Positions 61,701 to 64,000 of a stretch of 64,000 bases of DNA are shown piece after piece. A program made the translations under genes and the position numbers. Each line of letters opens with the position of its first letter. Position 1 is the first letter of the stretch. Location: contig CM049308.1 of NCBI GenBank assembly GCA_026874595.1, forward strand, positions 50,268,124-50,332,123, written 5' to 3'. The notes under the pieces are model-generated. The model was given only the letters and a program-made list of their open reading frames with translations. It made no database searches and was not told the origin of the DNA. Source of the DNA: Sipunculus nudus. Its lineage: Eukaryota > Annelida > Sipuncula > Golfingiida > Sipunculidae.

Positions 61701-64000
61701 CAATAGTGGATGATCCATATCAATTTTGGGGTCACAAGGTCAAAGGTCAAGGCCACAGGAGCTATCTGTCAAAAAATTAGTTTCTGGATGATAATTCCTG
61801 CTTTTATTGATGTATTGATTTCAAACTTGACTTATATATGTCCCATTGGAAAAGCAAGACCCAAATTGATTTTGGGGTCATGAGGTCCAAGGTCAAGGTC
61901 ACAGGTCACATCTTTAAACAGGTGTGGATGCATTTTCAGCCAAACATTTCATCTCATATCTTTCATCTTGCACATCACCTGCCAAGAGTGGAAGACCCCT
62001 ATCAATTTTGAGGTCACAAGGTCAAAGGTGAAGGTCACAGGAGCCATCTGTCCAAAAATTAGTTCCAGAGATGATAATTCAAGCTTGGATTAATATATCA
62101 ATTTCAAACCTGACTTATATATGGCCCATCAATAAATCTATTGATTTATATATAAAAGTGGATGATCAATATCAATTTTGGGGTCACAAGGTCAAAGGTC
62201 AAGGCCACAGGAGCCATCTGTCAAAAAATTAGTTTCTGGATATTAATTCCTGCTTTTATTGATGTACCAAGTGTCAGTATAGGCTGCTAAAAATGGGGGC
62301 CTATTCTTAAAGGGGGGGCCGTACTATGTCTGGGGATACTCTGGCACCGCAGTTTAACATGCAATCAGCATAGATTACAGAAAAAAATACAACGACAGAC
62401 CTGAGATTTTACAGTGAAATTCATATAACTGGTATGATGAGATTTACTGGTAAACCTGTAAAAAAAACCAGTGAAACTGGTATTTTGATATCCCAGACAA
62501 TAAAAACCCATGAAATATGAAATCCTAGCATTCCATATAATAATGGTATATGACCACACTCTAGATACAATCTACATATTTCTTATAAGCAAAAGTTGAT
62601 GTAGGCCTAGTGTGACCTTTATTTATGGAATGGATTAAAAGTAGCTTCTTCTCGTATTTGAGCAGTGACTGGGAACACGTGTCACAGTTTGTAGAAAGTC
62701 TATGTTTGTATGATGAAATTACACAGACCTGTACTGATCCACAGGGAGGAAACCCTATATATCTGATGAGCATAGACACCAGCATAGCATCAACTGTGAC
62801 ACATGCCAGTCATTTAATGAATTTATGTACCAGCAAAAGTACAAATTAAACCAAAATTTGATAATTAAACTAAAACATTTTATAATTGAAGTATGTTTTG
62901 TTTTTATTAGCTCTTACATAGAGACAGTGTTATATGTAAGCCACAGGGTGAACATAACACAAGTGCAACTAAAGTGGAATCTGGTCCTTTGCATTGATTT
63001 TGTAAGGTTATATCAAATGTTTTCTTTATTTCTTTTTAGTTCCATGCAATGGACACCCTCCACAATCACAAATACAATTCGTCCAAAGCCATTTCCAGTC
63101 TAGTGCCTCCCGGTGGCCCAGTGTTATGTCGAGACGAAATGGAGGAATGGTCAGCATCTGAAGCCAACTTGTTTGAGGAAGCTCTTGACAAATATGGCAA
63201 AGACTTCAATGACATCAGACAGGACTTTGTGAGTAGTGAAAAATTGTGTATTTTTTGTACTTAGTGGTAACTTTAAGAAGAACATGAAAGAATTTAATTC
63301 AGAGGTTGATTCATGTGAATTTTTTCCCCGGTTGATTCTTTCTTTTTAGTGTGAGGGAGGGATAAATAACTAATCAACTCCAGGTTAAAGGGTGATCTTC
63401 ATATATATGCCATTTGTTTGGATTCTGTGGGTATTTTACAGGTAAAGCAGGATCAGTAGTAGTAGTCCTAACATCATTATGATGGTAAACTGATTTTAAA
63501 ATAAGATGATGTATGAAAATATCAGTGCAGAAAGAATACCTGCTTGCATGATGACATCACACAGACCTGTACTGAATATGTAGGAGGAAACTTTTTGTCT
63601 GACAAGCAGTTAGAGACCTGTGTCACCAGACACAGGCAGTCTTAACATATTTTATGTAGACATAGGGACAGATGTTATGAGATTGTTATAGATCTTTAGG
63701 TTATATTTCCAAATTTGTGAAAGGTCGACCTGTTCTAGAGACAAAATTTGGTATGATAACTCTCTGCTGAGGGTTTTACCTTTAAAGTTCTTGATCTGAG
63801 GAAGTCTGTTCTGCCTGATACACTGATCACATCTAATGGACAAATCATTCACATGTGTATTCAAGTCAAGCTGGAATATCTGTATACCTGTAGTCCTGTA
63901 AATTTTCTTTAAGATACTCTCTGTCTGTTTCAGTTACCATGGAAGTCGTTAAAAAGTGTGGTAGAGTATTATTACATGTGGAAGACCACAGACAGATACG
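28193..64000 (+). CDS. MTA1: MTA-family NuRD subunit (MTA1/2/3 orthologue), 5' part, nine exons
   Basis: A nuclear scaffold subunit of the NuRD nucleosome-remodelling and deacetylase complex. In the family, ELM2-SANT binds and activates HDAC1/2. Exons 28193-28220, 28687-28754, 28923-29016, 54711-54901, 58553-58670, 59165-59267, 60489-60588, 63040-63228 and 63934-64000 join in frame to 319 residues plus one base. Order: BAH domain (about 1-147), ELM2 (about 148-262), then SANT (from about 269). The start MAANMYRVG equals the vertebrate N-terminus. The gene continues right (GATA zinc finger and C-terminal part not seen). The acidic BAH-loop linker ([20 protein letters not shown]) is shorter than in vertebrate MTA1. 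Introns 4-8 each host a C/D snoRNA. Invertebrates usually have one MTA gene, so MTA1 is used as a family symbol. Confidence 0.96.
28687..28754 (+). CDS. MTA1: MTA exon 2 (BAH domain)
   Basis: The acceptor is TTCTTGCAG. Translation is (D)[19 protein letters not shown], then LNK, ending AAG|GTATTG. It is the core of the BAH domain. Confidence 0.96.
28923..29016 (+). CDS. MTA1: MTA exon 3 (BAH domain)
   Basis: The acceptor is ATATTGCAG. Translation is [20 protein letters not shown], then [11 protein letters not shown] and one base before GTGAGT. The RRRDIS stretch is diagnostic of MTA. The single leftover base pairs in phase with exon 4, 25.7 kb away. Confidence 0.96.
29017..32901 (+). other. 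MTA intron 3, first part: no element recognised
   Basis: About 3.9 kb of AT-rich intron without the hairpin elements that crowd later parts. Only scattered short T-runs; no coding or RNA gene is supported. Confidence 0.6.
32902..34954 (-). mobile_element. Decayed hAT DNA transposon
   Basis: The termini CAGGGTTGG (32902-32910) and CCAACCCTG (34946-34954) are perfect 9-bp inverted repeats of hAT type. The flanks AGTTACAT and ACTTACAC agree at 6 of 8 positions, a possible aged 8-bp target duplication. Subterminal regions repeat TGGCTAAAAC-like motifs on both ends, as hAT elements often do. The interior encodes a hAT C-terminal dimerisation segment on the - strand. The rest of the transposase is not recognisable. 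Confidence 0.8.
34273..34512 (-). pseudogene. hAT transposase C-terminal (dimerisation) fragment
   Basis: On the - strand the frame reads ...[12 protein letters not shown], then [29 protein letters not shown]. This is the SSxxxERxFSxxGLxxxKxRNRxxxxK pattern of the hATC dimerisation domain. The open frame extends upstream of the first ATG (34456-34458) to about 34512, where TTTTGTAATCAG could be an old acceptor. Only a C-terminal portion is left, so it is treated as a relic, not a working or clearly domesticated gene. Confidence 0.8.
34955..36162 (+). other. MTA intron 3 spacer
   Basis: AT-rich intron sequence with no recognisable gene or element. Confidence 0.6.
36163..36767 (+). mobile_element. 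Family-3 inverted-repeat element, about 605 bp
   Basis: It opens TATCCCCAGACA and closes TGTCTGGGGATA (36735-36746), a perfect 12-bp inverted repeat, followed by the hairpin GGCACCTGCGGTGCC (36751-36765). A longer relative is at 60948-62352. The interior shares blocks such as GGTCATGACCT. Non-coding. Confidence 0.85.
36913..39395 (+). mobile_element. Family-2 element split by family-1 sequence
   Basis: The head TAGACGCCCGTC starts near 36914. Matching tail blocks (AGGTCAGAGGTCA at 39197-39209, then GGGTGTATTATGCACC) end near 39395. Between about 37030 and 38406 lies family-1 body with two tails (CAGCTGAG at 37950 and 38373, each ending TTGTTT). The order shows family 1 nested inside an older family-2 copy. 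Confidence 0.6.
39398..40387 (+). mobile_element. Family-4 element with two internal tandem blocks
   Basis: The head is TATCGGCCAAAACAG, then GCGGATACTATG; the end is GGGCGGATACACATAG, then CACTTGTT. The interior has two tandem blocks of about 265 bp (roughly 39595-39860 and 39865-40140), each with ATCCAAGCTCATATCTC and GGTGGCGCCACC. Perfect palindromes stand at 39814-39825, 39963-39974 and 40092-40103. Non-coding. Confidence 0.7.
40487..43854 (+). repeat. Degraded family-1-like fragments and intron spacer
   Basis: A decayed head (AGTTCAGCCATAAAG, then CACCTGAGCTATAGT) starts near 40490, followed by family-1 body to about 40890 and further related blocks to about 41300, with a C-run near 41146. 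AGGTCAAGGTCA occurs near 41710. From about 42200 to 43854 nothing is recognised. Confidence 0.45.
43855..48392 (+). mobile_element. Composite family-1 element, about 4.5 kb
   Basis: The head AGCTCAGCTGACT starts at 43855 after TTTT. Near-identical head and body blocks match 7316 onward. A decayed tail occurs at about 46648 and a final good tail (AGCTGAGCGC, GACCCATAGGTTC, CTTGTT) at 48392. It contains a C28 run (45688-45715) and others near 46240 and 47391. Proline-rich or serine-rich reading frames here are artefacts of C-runs and TCTC tracts. Confidence 0.65.
49050..49660 (+). repeat. Decayed family-1-like head fragment
   Basis: A head-like CACGGCTGACTTAGTC is followed by a CTCAGCTATGTGATGG stretch and GTGCTTTGTCCATTGTC, as in other heads. 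No tail was found. Confidence 0.4.
49661..54219 (+). other. MTA intron 3, last part
   Basis: Mostly unrecognised AT-rich intron. It contains a GT/TA microsatellite (about 52661-52723) and two GGTGGCACCACCT near-palindromes (53446 and 53870). No gene is seen. Confidence 0.55.
52661..52723 (+). repeat. (GT)n/(TA)n microsatellite
   Basis: GTGTGTGTGTGT followed by long TA alternation. The antisense frame rich in IYIY comes from this repeat. Confidence 0.95.
54220..54243 (+). repeat. G24 homopolymer
   Basis: Twenty-four consecutive G about 470 bp before MTA exon 4. A G20 run also lies in a CCT4 intron at 1475-1494. Lengths may be affected by sequencing. Confidence 0.9.
54711..54901 (+). CDS. MTA1: MTA exon 4 (end of BAH domain)
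   Basis: The acceptor is TTGTTGTCAG. The first two bases complete Ser with exon 3, then [54 protein letters not shown]. It ends [18 protein letters not shown] and PATHIRGKC are MTA signatures. The acidic linker is short; a cassette exon inside intron 3 could exist but none was seen. Confidence 0.96.
55548..55618 (+). ncRNA. C/D-box snoRNA copy 1 (SNORD127-like, MTA intron 4)
   Basis: Terminal stem GTGCTTG/CAAGCAC; C box ATGATGA (55556-55562), D' box CTGA (55583-55586), D box CTGA (55608-55611). The guide before D' contains CACAGACCTGT, complementary over 11 nt to 18S rRNA ACAGGTCTGTG. By the D+5 rule it targets the first G of AGG, human 18S G1447, the SNORD127 site as remembered. It lies about 650 bp downstream of exon 4; a transposon and a minisatellite later filled the rest of the intron. 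Confidence 0.93.
55708..56364 (+). mobile_element. Compact family-1-related element, about 657 bp
   Basis: The head is a hairpin, AGCTCAGATGAC and GTCATCTGAGCT, at 55708. The tail is CTGAGCTGGGC, then GACCCCTGGGTC and ACTTGTTT near 56364. It contains C and A runs at about 55917 and two similar internal halves (each with TGGACCTGGAATCTTCTAAC). Non-coding. Confidence 0.75.
56365..58117 (+). other. MTA intron 4 spacer
   Basis: AT-rich intron. Antisense reading frames near 57140-57820 show no recognisable protein features. Confidence 0.55.
58118..58541 (+). repeat. 37-bp minisatellite abutting the exon 5 acceptor
   Basis: About 12 tandem units of 37 bp (GGTAACCTGTTGATTGATTT, then GGGTCTTGTGTTCCAT). 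The first two are diverged; the central ones are nearly identical. The last unit breaks off at GGTCTTGTGT, directly followed by TGTTGACTACAG and exon 5. The branch-point and pyrimidine-tract region is therefore made of repeat sequence. Since 37 is not a multiple of three, antisense frames show a shifting pseudo-periodic peptide; it is not a gene. Confidence 0.97.
58553..58670 (+). CDS. MTA1: MTA exon 5 (BAH to ELM2)
   Basis: The acceptor is GACTACAG. Translation is [20 protein letters not shown], then [13 protein letters not shown] and PLLKE plus one base, GTAAGT. GEIRVG.RYQA is the conserved start of ELM2 in MTA proteins. The bases just after the donor partly repeat the exon (GTCGTTAC, CAGCCACTTCTCAAAGAA), a small direct duplication. 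Confidence 0.97.
58948..59017 (+). ncRNA. C/D-box snoRNA copy 2 (SNORD127-like, MTA intron 5)
   Basis: Terminal stem GTGCTTG/CAAGCAC; C box GTGATGA (58956-58962), D' CTGA (58980-58983), D CTGA (59007-59010). It has the same ACACAGACCTGTACTGA block as the other four copies. The D box is about 155 bp upstream of exon 6. Confidence 0.93.
59165..59267 (+). CDS. MTA1: MTA exon 6 (ELM2)
   Basis: The acceptor is TTTTGCAG. The first two bases complete Gly, then [20 protein letters not shown] and [13 protein letters not shown], two bases of Arg and GTAAGT. ELM2 domain. Confidence 0.97.
60181..60259 (+). ncRNA. C/D-box snoRNA copy 3 (SNORD127-like, MTA intron 6)
   Basis: Terminal stem ATGTGTGCA/TGCACACAT, 9 perfect pairs of a sequence different from copies 1 and 2. 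C box ATGATGA (60193-60199), D' CTGA (60217-60220), D CTGA (60245-60248). Same 18S guide before D'. It ends 230 bp before exon 7. Confidence 0.92.
60489..60588 (+). CDS. MTA1: MTA exon 7 (ELM2)
   Basis: The acceptor is GTTTTAG. The first base completes Arg, then [20 protein letters not shown] and [13 protein letters not shown] before GTAAGT. Strongly conserved ELM2 segment. Confidence 0.97.
60948..62352 (+). mobile_element. Family-3 element, about 1.4 kb, with AGGTCA repeats
   Basis: It opens TATCCCCAGACA (60948) and closes TGTCTGGGGATA (62327-62338), then TCTGGCACCGC. The inverted ends match those at 36163. The interior has four or five diverged modules of about 140-150 bp, each with AGGTCAAAGGTCAAGG and a TCTGTC..AAAATTAGTTTC stretch (about 61590-62240). 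A GGTGGCGCCACC stands at 61267-61278. It is larger than the other copy because of the extra modules. Confidence 0.85.
61593..61611 (+). promoter_or_regulatory. AGGTCA direct repeats (DR1 plus adjacent half-site)
   Basis: Three AGGTCA half-sites in 19 bp: 61593-61598, 61600-61605 (one-base spacer, DR1) and 61606-61611. Similar DR1 pairs occur at 61737-61749 and near 61882, 62016 and 62190. DR1 is the known site type for HNF4, COUP-TF and RXR partners; function here is inferred. Confidence 0.4.
62698..62777 (+). ncRNA. C/D-box snoRNA copy 4 (SNORD127-like, MTA intron 7)
   Basis: Terminal stem GTCTATG/CATAGAC, again a different but fully paired stem. C box ATGATGA (62710-62716), D' CTGA (62734-62737), D CTGA (62763-62766). 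Same guide block. It ends about 260 bp before exon 8. Confidence 0.92.
63040..63228 (+). CDS. MTA1: MTA exon 8 (ELM2 end, SANT start)
   Basis: The acceptor is TCTTTTTAG. Translation is [63 protein letters not shown], then GTGAGT. It holds the HDAC-contacting linker and the first SANT helices. Confidence 0.97.
63540..63609 (+). ncRNA. C/D-box snoRNA copy 5 (SNORD127-like, MTA intron 8)
   Basis: Terminal stem CTGCTTG/CAAGCAG: compared with copies 1 and 2 both strands of one pair changed together (G-C to C-G). C box ATGATGA (63548-63554), D' CTGA (63572-63575), D CTGA (63599-63602). Same guide block. It ends 324 bp before exon 9. Confidence 0.93.
63934..64000 (+). CDS. MTA1: MTA exon 9 (SANT), cut by the window edge
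   Basis: The acceptor is CTGTTTCAG. Translation is [20 protein letters not shown], then RY and one base. This is the last SANT helix; the exon or gene continues beyond the window. Confidence 0.95.

Overview
This is a eukaryotic nuclear window: genes split by GT-AG introns, AT-rich non-coding DNA, and many dispersed repeats. The repeat families (elements opening with a hairpin such as AGCTCAGCTGACT and closing with hairpin-CTTGTT) and the protein sequences suggest a lophotrochozoan, most likely a bivalve mollusc. That placement is inference, since no database search was possible.

Two conserved genes lie head-to-tail on the + strand. (1) The 3' part of CCT4, the delta subunit of the cytosolic chaperonin TRiC/CCT, occupies 378-6581 in eight exons. 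(2) The 5' part of a single MTA-family gene (MTA1/2/3 orthologue, NuRD deacetylase complex) begins with its ATG at 28193 and runs off the right edge. Nine exons encode the BAH domain, ELM2 domain and most of the SANT domain. Intron 3 of MTA is about 25.7 kb (29017-54710).

Layout: 1-7.2 kb, CCT4, including a 16-unit, 112-bp minisatellite whose every unit carries a copy of an exon's 5' splice site. 7.3-23.3 kb, nested non-autonomous transposable elements, with a solo LTR (17557-18408) that keeps its 4-bp target-site duplication. 23.3-28.2 kb, mostly low-copy spacer with a tRNA-derived SINE-like fragment, a minimal hammerhead ribozyme on the - strand (25168-25215) beside a (TA)n tract, and two CRE palindromes upstream of MTA. 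28.2-29 kb, MTA exons 1-3. 29-54.7 kb, MTA intron 3, which holds a decayed hAT transposon and several element families. 54.7-64 kb, MTA exons 4-9. Each of the five consecutive introns 4-8 carries one copy of the same C/D-box snoRNA, predicted to guide 2'-O-methylation of 18S rRNA at the position equivalent to human G1447 (the SNORD127 site). A second minisatellite (37-bp units) abuts the 3' splice site of MTA exon 5.

The strongest unusual signals are the one-per-intron snoRNA series with covarying terminal stems, the hammerhead ribozyme, and the two minisatellites built on or against splice sites. In addition, several transposon families share a hairpin-CTTGTT tail, recurrent DR1 nuclear-receptor half-site pairs, and a GGTGGCGCCACC palindrome.
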